Assembly: GCA_947452985.1 (NCBI GenBank)
Contig: CANGEU010000007.1
Location: forward strand, 1-61,793
Origin: Micrococcales bacterium
GTDB lineage: Bacteria; Actinomycetota; Actinomycetes; Actinomycetales; Microbacteriaceae
Direction of reading: 5' to 3'
Length of the DNA: 61,793 bases
In this document: piece by piece, positions 1 through 8,566 of the stretch
Layout of the letters: each line of letters opens with the position of its first letter
How positions within the stretch are numbered: the first letter of the stretch is position 1
Position numbers and translations under genes: made by a program
The notes under the pieces: generated by a model
Databases searched by the model: none
Seen by the model: the letters and a program-made list of their open reading frames with translations, nothing else
Told to the model about the DNA's origin: nothing

Positions 1-41
1 CCGGCAGCCAAAACGATGACCGCGAACTTGTGGTTGCTCAT
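1..41 (-). CDS. glmU: GlmU, N-terminal fragment (cut by window edge)
   Basis: Only the first 13 or so codons are present. They read MSNHKFAVIVLAAG, the opening beta strand and start of the nucleotide-binding loop (LAAGxGTRM) of the bifunctional N-acetylglucosamine-1-phosphate uridyltransferase/acetyltransferase that makes UDP-GlcNAc for peptidoglycan. A strong ribosome-binding site (AGGAGAGG, complement of 43-50) precedes the ATG at 39-41. A tRNA-Gln just upstream of glmU is a common actinobacterial arrangement. Other nucleotidyltransferases of the same fold (for example IspD) share this opening, so the identification rests partly on context. Confidence 0.7.
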   Translation of the reverse strand, partial: MSNHKFAVIVLAA

Positions 42-54
42 ACCTCTCCTAACG

Positions 55-126
55 CTCCGCCCATAGGATTCGAACCTATACCGAACGCCTCCAAAGAGCG
101 CCGTGCTGCCATTACACTAGAGCGGA
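55..126 (-). tRNA. tRNA-Gln (anticodon UUG)
   Basis: The complementary strand folds into a full cloverleaf. The acceptor stem is TCCGCTC paired with GGGCGGA, with one T-G pair, and the discriminator base is G at 55. The T loop is TTCGAAT, and the anticodon loop CTTTGGA presents TTG at 92-94. No CCA is encoded. The gene lies between the ABC-F gene and glmU on the same strand. Confidence 0.95.
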
Positions 127-165
127 CCGCGACCCAAAAGGGTTGCCCCTCTAGTTTGCCAGAAA

Positions 166-1944
166 CTAGCCCAGCAATTCGGAAGTTTCGAGCCACTCGG
201 CCTCTAAATCGTCACGTTTTTTGTTCAGTTCCGATTGTTTTGCCGAAAGTTCGCTTAGACCATCGAAATCATTGGTGTCATGTTCGGCCATTTTGCCGTG
301 AAGAGCCGCTTCGTCGATGGCCAATTTCTCTAGAGCGCGCTCCAAGCGAGCCAGATTCTTCTGAGCATCGCGAAGGGCAGCGCCGGTCAAACCGGTTGGC
401 TTAGAACTCGAAGTTTTGCTCTCGGATTTGGCGCCTAGGCTGGCTGCGCGAAGTTGCAGGTATTGCTCGATTCCACCGGTGAGGTGTCGCAGGCTGCCGT
501 CGCCAAGCAAGGCGTATTGGTCGTCGGTGACTCGCTCAAGCAGGTAACGGTCGTGGCTAACCACAATCAGGGTGCCTGGCCAGCTATCGAGCAGGTGTTC
601 CATTGCGGTCAGGATGTCGGTGTCTAGGTCGTTAGTTGGTTCGTCCAAGATCAAAACATTTGGCTCACCAAAAAGTAGTCGCAAGAATTGCAGACGACGC
701 TTTTGGCCGCCAGAAAGTTCACCGATTGGAGTTTGCAGTTGTTCCTTGGTGAAGCCCAATTGCTCAACTAGTTGGGTGGTGGAAACTTCTTTTTTATCCA
801 CGACGAAGGTGCTTTTCTCGCGAGCGATCAGCGCAAAGATGCGCTCATCGGCGAACTCTTCAAGTTCCTGAACATCCTGGGTCAAAATAGCGATGTTCAC
901 GGTTTTTCCGCGCTTCACGCGACCCTTGGTTGGGTTTAGAGCGCCAGTTAGCAACTTGAGCAGAGTGGTCTTTCCAGCGCCGTTCACACCAACCAAACCA
1001 ACGCGGTCGCCAGGACCTAAACGCCAGGTGATGTCGGAAAGTAGGTTCTTGTCGGCAATCGAATAGCTCAGTTCCTCAACGTCGAGCACATCTTTACCCA
1101 AACGGGTGGTTGCCAATTTGCTGAGCGCCACCCGGTCGCGCGGGTTTGGTTCGTTAGCAATTAGTTCATTAGCGGCGTCGATACGGAATTTAGGCTTAGC
1201 GGTTCTAGCCGGAGCACCACGACGAAGCCAGGCAAGTTCTTTTCGAAGCAAATTCTGACGACGCGATTCCGAGGCGGCCGCACTGCGATCGCGCTCCACT
1301 CGCTGCAAAATGTACGCAGCGTAACCACCCTCGAACGGCTCAATGATTCCGTCGTGAACTTCCCAGGTGTAGTTACATACGGCGTCTAGGAACCAACGGT
1401 CGTGGGTAACAACCAATAAACCACCCTGGTTGGCAGGCCAACGGTTATTCAGGTGATTTGCAAGCCAAGCAACACCTTCAACGTCGAGGTGGTTGGTTGG
1501 TTCGTCCAGCATCAGGATGTCCCAGTCGCCCACGAGTAAGGCAGCCAAAGCAACACGACGACGCTGCCCGCCGGAAAGTTCTTCAATGCGCTTCGACCAG
1601 TCGAGGTCGGTCAAGAGCCCGGCCAGAACATCGCGAACCTTTGGATCGCCAGCCCACTCGTGTTCGGGACGGTGACCGATGACCGCTTCACCGATAGTGG
1701 TGGCTCCGGCGAACGAGTCAACCTGCGTAAGCATTCCAACCGTCAAACCGCCGCGATAGGTAACTCGACCAGAGTCTGGTTGGTGAGTCTTCGCCAAAAG
1801 CTTGAGCAGAGTTGATTTGCCATCGCCATTGCGCCCAACTACGCCAATGCGGTCGCCGTCGTTCACCCCAACGGTTACGTTGTCGAACACGGTCTTGGTT
1901 GGGAACTCGAGACTGATGGTCTCGGCTCCTAGTAGGTGTGCCAT
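166..1944 (-). CDS. ABC-F family ATPase (Uup-like)
   Basis: A 592-residue soluble protein with two ABC ATPase domains and no membrane segment, as in the ABC-F translation factors that act on the ribosome. The first domain has Walker A GRNGDGKST near residue 38, signature LSGGQRRR and Walker B LMLDEPTNHLD. The second has GVNGAGKTT, LSGGQKRR and LILDEPTNDLD. The last 70 residues are a charged helical, probably coiled-coil tail, typical of Uup. The start overlaps the ispE stop by one base, so it is probably translated by coupling as the last gene of the metG-tatD-rsmA-ispE operon. The exact subfamily (Uup versus Ettα) is not certain. Confidence 0.9.
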   Translation of the reverse strand: MAHLLGAETISLEFPTKTVFDNVTVGVNDGDRIGVVGRNGDGKSTLLKLLAKTHQPDSGRVTYRGGLTVGMLTQVDSFAGATTIGEAVIGHRPEHEWAGDPKVRDVLAGLLTDLDWSKRIEELSGGQRRRVALAALLVGDWDILMLDEPTNHLDVEGVAWLANHLNNRWPANQGGLLVVTHDRWFLDAVCNYTWEVHDGIIEPFEGGYAAYILQRVERDRSAAASESRRQNLLRKELAWLRRGAPARTAKPKFRIDAANELIANEPNPRDRVALSKLATTRLGKDVLDVEELSYSIADKNLLSDITWRLGPGDRVGLVGVNGAGKTTLLKLLTGALNPTKGRVKRGKTVNIAILTQDVQELEEFADERIFALIAREKSTFVVDKKEVSTTQLVEQLGFTKEQLQTPIGELSGGQKRRLQFLRLLFGEPNVLILDEPTNDLDTDILTAMEHLLDSWPGTLIVVSHDRYLLERVTDDQYALLGDGSLRHLTGGIEQYLQLRAASLGAKSESKTSSSKPTGLTGAALRDAQKNLARLERALEKLAIDEAALHGKMAEHDTNDFDGLSELSAKQSELNKKRDDLEAEWLETSELLG

Positions 1945-2807
1945 TAGGCCTCTATCTTTGCGCCAGCGGAAGGTCCGGTGGTAACGATTGCGGAGCCACC
2001 GAATTCGGAGGCAATTTGGGTTGCTGACATTTCATCGTGAGCAATTGCGAACACGGTTGGGCCTGAGCCTGAGACCATCGCGGTCAACGCTCCAGCCGCC
2101 TTCGCACGGTCAATGATGTCTTGTAATTCTGGTTTTAGCGAAAGCGCCGCCCACTGCAAATCATTGTGGGCGTGTTTTGCGATTTCGTCGACGTTTCCCG
2201 TTGCCAATGCCTCGATAAGTTCAACTGGTGTTACCGGAGCTGTTTCAGGGATTAGGTCGGCGTTCTCACGTAGTTCGTCTAGGTGGCTATAGACCACCGG
2301 GGTCGAGAGCTGGCCTGCGCTAGGGATTAGCACGATGTGAAGTTCGCCTTGCATTTTGAGCGGAGTCAGATTTTCGCCAACCCCGGTTCCCAGTGCCACT
2401 CCTCCGATTAGTGCAAACGGAACATCGGCTCCAAGCGTGACCGAGTTGGTTGGTAACTCGGTTTTGAAAAGTTCACTTGAGGCCAGAAGAGCTGCCGCAG
2501 CATCGGCCGAACCGCCACCCATTCCACCGGCTACAGGAACTTGCTTGTTGATTTGGAAAGCCACGGTTTCGTGGGTGACCAACTTTGCCGCCTTGGCAAC
2601 CAGGTTGCTCTCGTCGGTTGGCACCGAAGCCAGGTTGTTGATGTTTCCAGAAACCTCGATTTTGAACTCGGACGCCTTCTGAACGGAAACTTCTTCGCGA
2701 AGGTTGAGCGCTAGATAAACGCTGCAAACCTCGTGGTAGCCGCTGGCAAGTTTCGGACCAACCGCAAAGTAGAGGTTGATTTTGCCTGGCGCGCTGGCGG
2801 TAATCAC
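1944..2807 (-). CDS. ispE: 4-diphosphocytidyl-2-C-methyl-D-erythritol kinase
   Basis: This GHMP-fold kinase phosphorylates CDP-methylerythritol in the non-mevalonate (MEP) isoprenoid pathway. The 287 residues open with ASAPGKINLYFAVG and carry the ATP-binding glycine-rich loop PVAGGMGGGSADAAA near residue 95 and a C-terminal SGSGPTVFA motif. It starts with GTG, overlapping the TGA of the upstream gene as GTGA, and it overlaps the ABC-F start by one base. The order rsmA-ispE-ABC-F is conserved in Actinobacteria. The window also encodes IspDF (43.4-44.6 kb), so three steps of the pathway are present here. Confidence 0.95.
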   Translation of the reverse strand: MITASAPGKINLYFAVGPKLASGYHEVCSVYLALNLREEVSVQKASEFKIEVSGNINNLASVPTDESNLVAKAAKLVTHETVAFQINKQVPVAGGMGGGSADAAAALLASSELFKTELPTNSVTLGADVPFALIGGVALGTGVGENLTPLKMQGELHIVLIPSAGQLSTPVVYSHLDELRENADLIPETAPVTPVELIEALATGNVDEIAKHAHNDLQWAALSLKPELQDIIDRAKAAGALTAMVSGSGPTVFAIAHDEMSATQIASEFGGSAIVTTGPSAGAKIEA

Positions 2808-3154
2808 AGGGATACTCGCTTCTCAATTTGATTGAACCAGGTGTTCCAGCTCTGTCGATACATTTTTTGGTCTTCGTCCGACTTGATCAGATCGTGAACC
2901 AGAGACACTTCACAGCCATCTGGGGTTTGCTCGATTGAGATCTCGGCTCTGGTGAAATCCGGCAGAGCCACAATCAGTTTGTTGTGCGGTTGGCGTTTCA
3001 AGATGCGCACTGGCAGCCCTTCTGGCCACTGCCCTTCATCTCCAAGAATTGAAAAGACTCGCGCAGACTCTGCCCCAAATTCAAATGACAGATCCAGAGT
3101 GAGGATGTCTTTGTCTCGCCCGATTCCAGGGCTTGGAGGAGGAAGTTCGGTCAC
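2804..3154 (-). CDS. Conserved hypothetical protein, possible SRPBCC fold
   Basis: A 116-residue soluble protein inserted between rsmA and ispE, with GTGA stop/start overlaps on both sides, so it is clearly an operon member. I do not recognise a family with certainty. The central alternating-strand region and the C-terminal WNTWFNQIEKRVSL resemble the last helix of AHSA1/SRPBCC lipid-binding proteins, where a Trp-rich helix closes the cavity. That is inference. It has no signal peptide or membrane segment. Confidence 0.7.
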   Translation of the reverse strand: MTELPPPSPGIGRDKDILTLDLSFEFGAESARVFSILGDEGQWPEGLPVRILKRQPHNKLIVALPDFTRAEISIEQTPDGCEVSLVHDLIKSDEDQKMYRQSWNTWFNQIEKRVSL

Positions 3155-3993
3155 AGTTGCTTCGCAATCTTGATGAAGTCGTCGATCACCAATTGTTCGC
3201 CGCGGGCTTGCGGGCTCACTCCGGCTTTGATGAGCAGGTCTTCGGCCTGAGCCGGCGATCCAGCTAGGTCGGCTAGCGCTTGGCGAAGGGTTTTGCGTCG
3301 CTGTGAAAATGCGCCATCAATCACTGCAAATGTTTTGATTCGTAGGTCTTCCGAACCCATTGGTTCCTCGCGTTTGGCAAAGTAAACCAGCGACGAATCG
3401 ACGTTCGGAATTGGCCAGAAAATGCTGCGACTTACGTTGCCAGCCATGTTGGCATCAGCCCACCAAGCCAGCTTGGCGCTAGGTCCGCCATAGACCTTGC
3501 TGCCAGGCTTAGCGGCTAGGCGCTGGGCAACCTCGGTTTGAACCAGAACGAGGCCGTGACGAAGGCTTGGGAAGGTTTCGATGAAATGAAGCAGTACCGG
3601 AACCGAGATATTGTAGGGAAGGTTGGCAACCAGCGCGGTTGGATCGGCCGGTAATTCGGTGACCTTCATGGCGTCCTGAGTAACCAGCGAAAACTTTCGA
3701 CCGGCAGCACGAGTAGCAGCGGTCTTCTCAATGGCAGCGGCCATCTTGGCATCGATTTCAACCGAGATCACATGTTCGGCAACTTCGAGCAGCCCTAGCG
3801 TTAGCGAACCAAGACCAGGACCAATTTCAACGACAGTTTCGTTTTCACCAAGTTTCGCCGAAGCCACAATCTTTCGGATGGTGTTTGGGTCGGTGACGAA
3901 GTTTTGTCCTAGCTTTTTAGTTGGCACAACACCTAAAGCATCGGCCATTTGGCGAATGTCTGCTCCACCTAGAAGTTCAACCATTAGTTCCAC
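3151..3993 (-). CDS. rsmA: 16S rRNA dimethyladenosine transferase
   Basis: RsmA (KsgA) dimethylates the two adjacent adenines of helix 45 in 16S rRNA during small-subunit maturation. Visible motifs are KKLGQNFVTD at the N terminus, the SAM-binding VVEIGPGLGSLT and the catalytic NLPYNI near residue 155. The length of 280 residues is normal. It overlaps the tatD end by 10 bases and the next gene by 4. In mycobacteria rpfB lies between tatD and rsmA; it is absent here. Confidence 0.95.
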   Translation of the reverse strand: MELMVELLGGADIRQMADALGVVPTKKLGQNFVTDPNTIRKIVASAKLGENETVVEIGPGLGSLTLGLLEVAEHVISVEIDAKMAAAIEKTAATRAAGRKFSLVTQDAMKVTELPADPTALVANLPYNISVPVLLHFIETFPSLRHGLVLVQTEVAQRLAAKPGSKVYGGPSAKLAWWADANMAGNVSRSIFWPIPNVDSSLVYFAKREEPMGSEDLRIKTFAVIDGAFSQRRKTLRQALADLAGSPAQAEDLLIKAGVSPQARGEQLVIDDFIKIAKQL

Positions 3994-4814
3994 GACCCGT
4001 AAACGGTTTCGGTGTTCAGTGTTAGCTGAGCGGCAAGTTCGTTGACATCGACGTTGCGAACCTCAGCCATTTTGCGAACCGTAATCGGAACCAGGTAGCT
4101 GGCGTTCGGACGACCGCGGAATGGTTCCGGAGTTAGGAACGGAGCATCGGTTTCAACGAGGATCAGCTCCTTAGGTGCCATTGCGAGAGAGTTGCGAAGG
4201 TGTTCGTTGCGCTTGATGGTGATGTTGCCCGCGAAGGACATGTACCAGCCGTTGTCGATGCAAATCTCGGCAAGGTCAACATCGCCCGAGTAGCAGTGGA
4301 AGACAACCTTGCTCGGAGCACCAACTCGCTTGAGGGTCGCCACAACCTGGTCGTGAGCCTCACGATCGTGAATCATCAGAGCGATGTCGTTTTCCTTGGC
4401 GATCCGAATGTGCTCTTCGAAAGAGTGCTGCTGAAGGGCAAGCGACTCTTCCCCCTCGGTTCGGAAAAAGTCGAGACCGGTTTCGCCAATCGCGCGAACG
4501 CGAGGTTTGGTGGCAAGTTCGGCGATCTCATCAATTGCAGAATTGAGTTTTTCGAGAGTGCCGTATTCCGGAGCCTCGTTTGGGTGAAGCGCAACTGCCG
4601 CCAAAACTCTAGGGTCCTTAGCGGCCAGATCCGCCGACCACTTACTCGTCTCGAGGGTCACGCCCACCTGCACAACACCCTTGATACCAACCGATGCGGC
4701 TCGAGCGAGCTGCTCTTCGGTGCTTATCGCTTCGTCGCCGTAGGCAATGTCAAAGTGGGTGTGGTTGTCGTACGTGGCAACCTCGAGCGGTTCAGGTAGT
4801 GGCGGGTAGGTCAC
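3984..4814 (-). CDS. tatD: TatD family metal-dependent hydrolase
   Basis: A 276-residue TIM-barrel DNase-type hydrolase. The metal ligands are visible as H18, H20 and D22 (HTHFD), the GETGLDF glutamate, HDREAH, HCYSG and the ETDAPFLTP aspartate. It starts with GTG sharing one base with the TAG stop of metG, indicating coupled translation. TatD proteins are linked to 3'-5' exonuclease and RNA/DNA quality-control activities. The substrate in this organism cannot be told from sequence. Confidence 0.93.
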   Translation of the reverse strand: MTYPPLPEPLEVATYDNHTHFDIAYGDEAISTEEQLARAASVGIKGVVQVGVTLETSKWSADLAAKDPRVLAAVALHPNEAPEYGTLEKLNSAIDEIAELATKPRVRAIGETGLDFFRTEGEESLALQQHSFEEHIRIAKENDIALMIHDREAHDQVVATLKRVGAPSKVVFHCYSGDVDLAEICIDNGWYMSFAGNITIKRNEHLRNSLAMAPKELILVETDAPFLTPEPFRGRPNASYLVPITVRKMAEVRNVDVNELAAQLTLNTETVYGSWN

Positions 4815-6412
4815 TACTTACCTTCAGCTTCGGTTTCGATTCGTGGGAACAGTGGTTCCAGTTCGGAAATCTTGGTGCCGACTGGAAGCACACCCCATTC
4901 GCCGGCGCTGGCTAGGAGTGCGTCGTCTAATGCTCCGATGCTTCCGCCGGTAACCGCAGCCCAAAGCTTGCCGGTTGCCTTTGGAACAATTGGATTTAGT
5001 AGCACGGCAAGTGCACGCAAACCTTCCGAGCAAACGTAAAGCACGGTTCCAAGACGCTCGCGGGTTTCCTCGCTCTTCGCCAAAACCCAAGGTTCCTGCA
5101 CGGTGATGTAGTTGTTCAATTCATCGACCAAGTTCCAGATGCTGTTGATTGCGTCTTGGATCGCAACGCGCTCGATGGCCGCGTCGGCGTCCTCGGTAGC
5201 CTTGCGGGCAACTTCGATAATTGCCTTGTCGGCGTCCGAATATTCGCCAGGAGCTGGAATGACACCGTCGAAGTAGCGGCTAACCATGGCCAGCACACGC
5301 GAGGCAAGGTTTCCAAAACCGTTAGCGAGTTCCGACTGGTAACGAGCCGAAAGGTCTTCCCAAGAGAATGAGCCATCTTGGCCGAAAGCAATCGCCTTCA
5401 TGAAGTAGTACCGGAAAGCATCTGAACCGAAGGTGTCGGTGATTTGCTCTGGAGCGATACCGGTTAGCTTCGACTTCGACATCTTTTCGCCACCGACCAG
5501 CAACCAGCCGTGACCGAAGACTTGGCGCGGAGTTGGAAGCCCTGCCGCCATCAACATGGCCGGCCAGATGACCGCGTGGAAACGAAGAATGTCTTTTCCA
5601 ACGACCTGCAGGCTGGCAGGCCAAAGCGACTGGAACTTCGCTTCGTCTTCGCCGTAACCGATTGCGGTGATGTAGTTCAGAAGGGCGTCGAACCACACGT
5701 AGGTGATGTGGCTGTCGTCCCAAGGGATGTCGATACCCCAGTCGAACTTCTCCTTTGAGCGAGAAATCGATAGGTCATCAAGACCACGACGAACGAACGA
5801 AACAACCTCGTTCTTGGCTGAGTCTGGAGCCACAAAGTCTGGCTGAGTTGCGTAAAGGTCTAGCAGCGGCTCTTGGAATTCGCTGAGCTTGAAGAAGTAG
5901 TTGGTCTCTTTGAGCTTTTCAACCGGCTTCGAGTGAATCGCGCAAACTGGCTGGCCTTCGAATGCACCCTCACCGTCGATTAGGTCGGCTTCGGTCTTGT
6001 ACTCTTCACAACCAACGCAATAGTTACCTTCGTAGGAACCCTGGTAGATGAAACCGGTGTCGTAGAGGTGCTGCAAGAACTTTTGAACATTCTTCTCGTG
6101 GCGCGGTTCGGTGGTTCGAATGAAGTCTGAGTTGCGAATGTCGATGGTGTCTAGAAGCGGCAACCAGGCGTCGTGGACCAGCTTGTCGGCCCAGTCCTTA
6201 GGTTCGGTCTTGTTCGCAGCAGCGGTGCGCAGAATCTTTTCGCCGTGCTCGTCGGTTCCGGTCAACATGAACGCGTTCTCTCCGCGCTGGGCGTGCCAAC
6301 GGGTTACTACGTCGGTAGCAACCTCGGTGTAGGCGTGCCCGATGTGAGGAGCATCGTTCACATAGAAGATCGGTGTCGTTGAATAAAACGACTTCCCGTT
6401 TGAGTTAGGCAT
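4814..6412 (-). CDS. metG: Methionyl-tRNA synthetase
   Basis: Class I aminoacyl-tRNA synthetase of 532 residues. The HIGH-type signature is PHIGHAY near residue 22 and the KMSKS loop is GEKMSKSKLTG. A zinc-knuckle-like insert contains YCVGCEEY and a later Cys/His pair (VCAIHS). It lacks the C-terminal tRNA-binding (EMAP-like) domain of the longer E. coli type. It is the first gene of the metG-tatD-rsmA-ispE-ABC-F operon and appears to have its own -10 box six bases before the ATG. Confidence 0.97.
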   Translation of the reverse strand: MPNSNGKSFYSTTPIFYVNDAPHIGHAYTEVATDVVTRWHAQRGENAFMLTGTDEHGEKILRTAAANKTEPKDWADKLVHDAWLPLLDTIDIRNSDFIRTTEPRHEKNVQKFLQHLYDTGFIYQGSYEGNYCVGCEEYKTEADLIDGEGAFEGQPVCAIHSKPVEKLKETNYFFKLSEFQEPLLDLYATQPDFVAPDSAKNEVVSFVRRGLDDLSISRSKEKFDWGIDIPWDDSHITYVWFDALLNYITAIGYGEDEAKFQSLWPASLQVVGKDILRFHAVIWPAMLMAAGLPTPRQVFGHGWLLVGGEKMSKSKLTGIAPEQITDTFGSDAFRYYFMKAIAFGQDGSFSWEDLSARYQSELANGFGNLASRVLAMVSRYFDGVIPAPGEYSDADKAIIEVARKATEDADAAIERVAIQDAINSIWNLVDELNNYITVQEPWVLAKSEETRERLGTVLYVCSEGLRALAVLLNPIVPKATGKLWAAVTGGSIGALDDALLASAGEWGVLPVGTKISELEPLFPRIETEAEGK

Positions 6413-6418
6413 TCTTCT

Positions 6419-6424
6419 ATCTTA
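6419..6424 (-). promoter_or_regulatory. -10 box for metG (TAAGAT)
   Basis: TAAGAT lies six bases (AGAAGA) before the metG ATG, which fits a leaderless transcript. The first three bases are also the TAA stop codon of rsmI, so the promoter is embedded in the end of the upstream gene. Confidence 0.55.
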
Positions 6425-7240
6425 ATTGCGTGCGTCAAGGCTTGCTTGATACAGCTCGCTCTTCGAGACCCCGTGCATGCTGGCAACCTGCGCCACGGCC
6501 TGTTTCATTCCAGTCCCGCTGGCGGTTAGTTGCTTCACCTCGGCAACCAAATCAACTGCTTCGACGGATTCTTCGGCAGCACCTGCGATAACCAGCACCA
6601 TTTCGCCCTTGTGGTCGACGCTCGCCCATTCGACCAGTTCGGAAAGCGGGCCGCGCACCGTTTGCTCAAACTTTTTGGTGAGTTCACGCGCCACGGCACC
6701 TTGGCGTTCAGGGCCGAACACTTCGACGGCATCAACTAGGGATTCGTGAATTCGGTGCGGAGCCTCAAAAAAGACCATGGTTCGTCTTTCGGCTAGCAGT
6801 TGACCAAAGGCGCGTTTGCGGTCGCCAGATTTGCGAGGCAGAAAGCCTTCAAACGTAAACCGATCGGTAGGGAGCCCCGAAACCGCGAGCGCAGTAACCA
6901 CTGCCGACGGCCCTGGGATCGCAATAACTTCAATCCCCGCGGCAACTGCAGCACGCACTAAGAGAAAGCCTGGGTCGCTCACAGTTGGCATACCGGCGTC
7001 GCTGACTACCAGCAGGTCGTCTTCCGTGGCCAGCTGCACCAGTTGCTCCAGGCGAGAACCCTCGTTTTGTTCGTTAAGGCTAAAAAGTTTTGCGTTTAGG
7101 TGAATGCCTAAGGCCTGCGCCAGCTTCAATGTGGTTCGGGTGTCTTCCGCGGCAATGAACTTTGCACTCTCCAGATGTTCGCGAAGTCGCGGGCTGGCAT
7201 CGGAGAGATTGCCAATTGGGGTGGCTGCAAGAATGATCAC
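6422..7240 (-). CDS. rsmI: 16S rRNA (cytidine-2'-O)-methyltransferase
   Basis: RsmI methylates the ribose of C1402 in the decoding centre of 16S rRNA. The 272 residues start with ILAATPIGNLSDAS and contain AAEDTRTT, VSDAGMPTVSDPG and the GFLPRK region typical of the tetrapyrrole-methylase-like family. It starts with GTG and lies head to head with pmt, as in mycobacteria. A weak -10-like GAAAAT lies five bases before the start. Confidence 0.95.
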   Translation of the reverse strand: MIILAATPIGNLSDASPRLREHLESAKFIAAEDTRTTLKLAQALGIHLNAKLFSLNEQNEGSRLEQLVQLATEDDLLVVSDAGMPTVSDPGFLLVRAAVAAGIEVIAIPGPSAVVTALAVSGLPTDRFTFEGFLPRKSGDRKRAFGQLLAERRTMVFFEAPHRIHESLVDAVEVFGPERQGAVARELTKKFEQTVRGPLSELVEWASVDHKGEMVLVIAGAAEESVEAVDLVAEVKQLTASGTGMKQAVAQVASMHGVSKSELYQASLDARN

Positions 7241-7257
7241 CCTCTATTTTCCCCAAT

Positions 7258-7263
7258 TAGCAT
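7258..7263 (+). promoter_or_regulatory. -10 box for pmt (TAGCAT), leaderless type
   Basis: TAGCAT is followed by six bases (TGGGTT) and then the GTG start of the mannosyltransferase gene. There is no ribosome-binding site, so a leaderless mRNA is the simplest reading. Confidence 0.55.
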
Positions 7264-7269
7264 TGGGTT

Positions 7270-8544
7270 GTGCGCACTGTGGAGTGGTTTCGAACAATCG
7301 GGGATCGGGTTGGGATACTTGGTCTTCTCGTTTTAGCGGCTTTCACCCGTCTTTGGAACCTTAGTTCCCCATCAAAACTGGTGTTCGACGAAACCTATTA
7401 CGTGAAAGACTCCTTCACGCTTTGGCGAGCCGGCCACGAACTTCAATGGGCTAAAGGCAACGAAGATACCTTCACGTCCAATGGCGTTATAGACACCCCG
7501 GAATTCGTGGTCCACTCCCCTCTTGGCAAATGGATCATCGGTCTCGGGATGCAAATCTTTGGCTCAACCAATCCATTCGGTTGGCGAATCATGGTGGCCC
7601 TATTTGGCATCGTCGCGGTTTGGTTCATTTATCTAGTTGCCATGCAACTGTTTGGTTCAAAGCGTTGGGCTCTGCTTCCGGCGTTCCTGCTAGCCATTGA
7701 CGGCCAGGCGATTGTTATTTCCAGAACTGCCATCCTCGACGGGCTGGTCATGACCACCGTATTGTTCGGTTTCTACTTGCTGGTGCGAGCGCTGAACTCC
7801 GACAAATCGGCCAACTGGATTGTCGGCATGACCTTGGTACTTGGTGCTGGCACCGCAATCAAATGGGCCAGCGCATTCTTCCTGGCAGTGTTCTTGGCTT
7901 ATTACCTTTGGCAAACCAAACGTTTCAAGCAGTTGTTGCTGGCACCGCTGGCGCTAGTGCCTTATTTGCTCAGCTGGACCGGGTGGTTCGTCAGCCATGG
8001 TTGGGGTTACAACCCCAAAGACGTTCTGGGAAGCTTCATTGCCTACCACCAGCAGATGTACCACTTTCACTCAACGCTCTCAATGCAGCACCCCTACCAA
8101 ACCAGCGCCAACACCTGGCTGGCCATGCTCCGCCCAACATCATTCTTTTTTGAAAACCACGACGGCACGGTTATCGCCATAAACCCAATCGGCAACCCGG
8201 TAATTTGGCTCGGTGGAATGATGGCACTCGGCTTTTTGTTCGCCTGGTTCGTTCGAAACCGCGATCGCGTAAGCGTCCTAGTTTTTACCGGCTACCTAGC
8301 CGGGTACCTGCCATGGCTGATTTACTTCAACCGAACCTCGTTCCAGTTCTACTCGGTCACATTTGAGCCTTGGATTCTGCTGGTGATCTCGCTGATGGCC
8401 TACCGTTACCGCGCTCACCGTCTGGTCGTGATTGCATCTTCGATAGCCTTCGGTATCTTCCTGTTCTTCTTGCCGCTCTACTTAGGGCTCCCAATCCCGC
8501 TCTGGTACTGGCAACTGCACATGTGGCTGCCAACCTGGATTTAG
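7270..8544 (+). CDS. pmt: Polyprenyl-phosphate-mannose protein O-mannosyltransferase
   Basis: Integral membrane glycosyltransferase (GT39 family) that transfers mannose from polyprenyl-phosphomannose to secreted proteins at the outer face of the membrane. The catalytic acidic motif is visible as FDETYYVKD near residue 41, followed by HSPLGKW and GWR, then many hydrophobic helices, ending with the family's Tyr/Trp-rich C terminus (PLWYWQLHMWLP). The length of 424 is shorter than the roughly 500 of mycobacterial Pmt, mainly by a shorter N terminus. It starts with GTG. Likely substrates include the large secreted proteins encoded later in the window, but that is inference. Confidence 0.92.
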   Translation: MRTVEWFRTIGDRVGILGLLVLAAFTRLWNLSSPSKLVFDETYYVKDSFTLWRAGHELQWAKGNEDTFTSNGVIDTPEFVVHSPLGKWIIGLGMQIFGSTNPFGWRIMVALFGIVAVWFIYLVAMQLFGSKRWALLPAFLLAIDGQAIVISRTAILDGLVMTTVLFGFYLLVRALNSDKSANWIVGMTLVLGAGTAIKWASAFFLAVFLAYYLWQTKRFKQLLLAPLALVPYLLSWTGWFVSHGWGYNPKDVLGSFIAYHQQMYHFHSTLSMQHPYQTSANTWLAMLRPTSFFFENHDGTVIAINPIGNPVIWLGGMMALGFLFAWFVRNRDRVSVLVFTGYLAGYLPWLIYFNRTSFQFYSVTFEPWILLVISLMAYRYRAHRLVVIASSIAFGIFLFFLPLYLGLPIPLWYWQLHMWLPTWI

Positions 8545-8566
8545 TTCCAAGTAGGCTGGTGAGGTT

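Noticed and set aside
4200-4799. 199-codon open frame on the plus strand opposite tatD
   Set aside because: It mirrors the tatD codons, has no promoter or ribosome-binding site and no recognisable domain.
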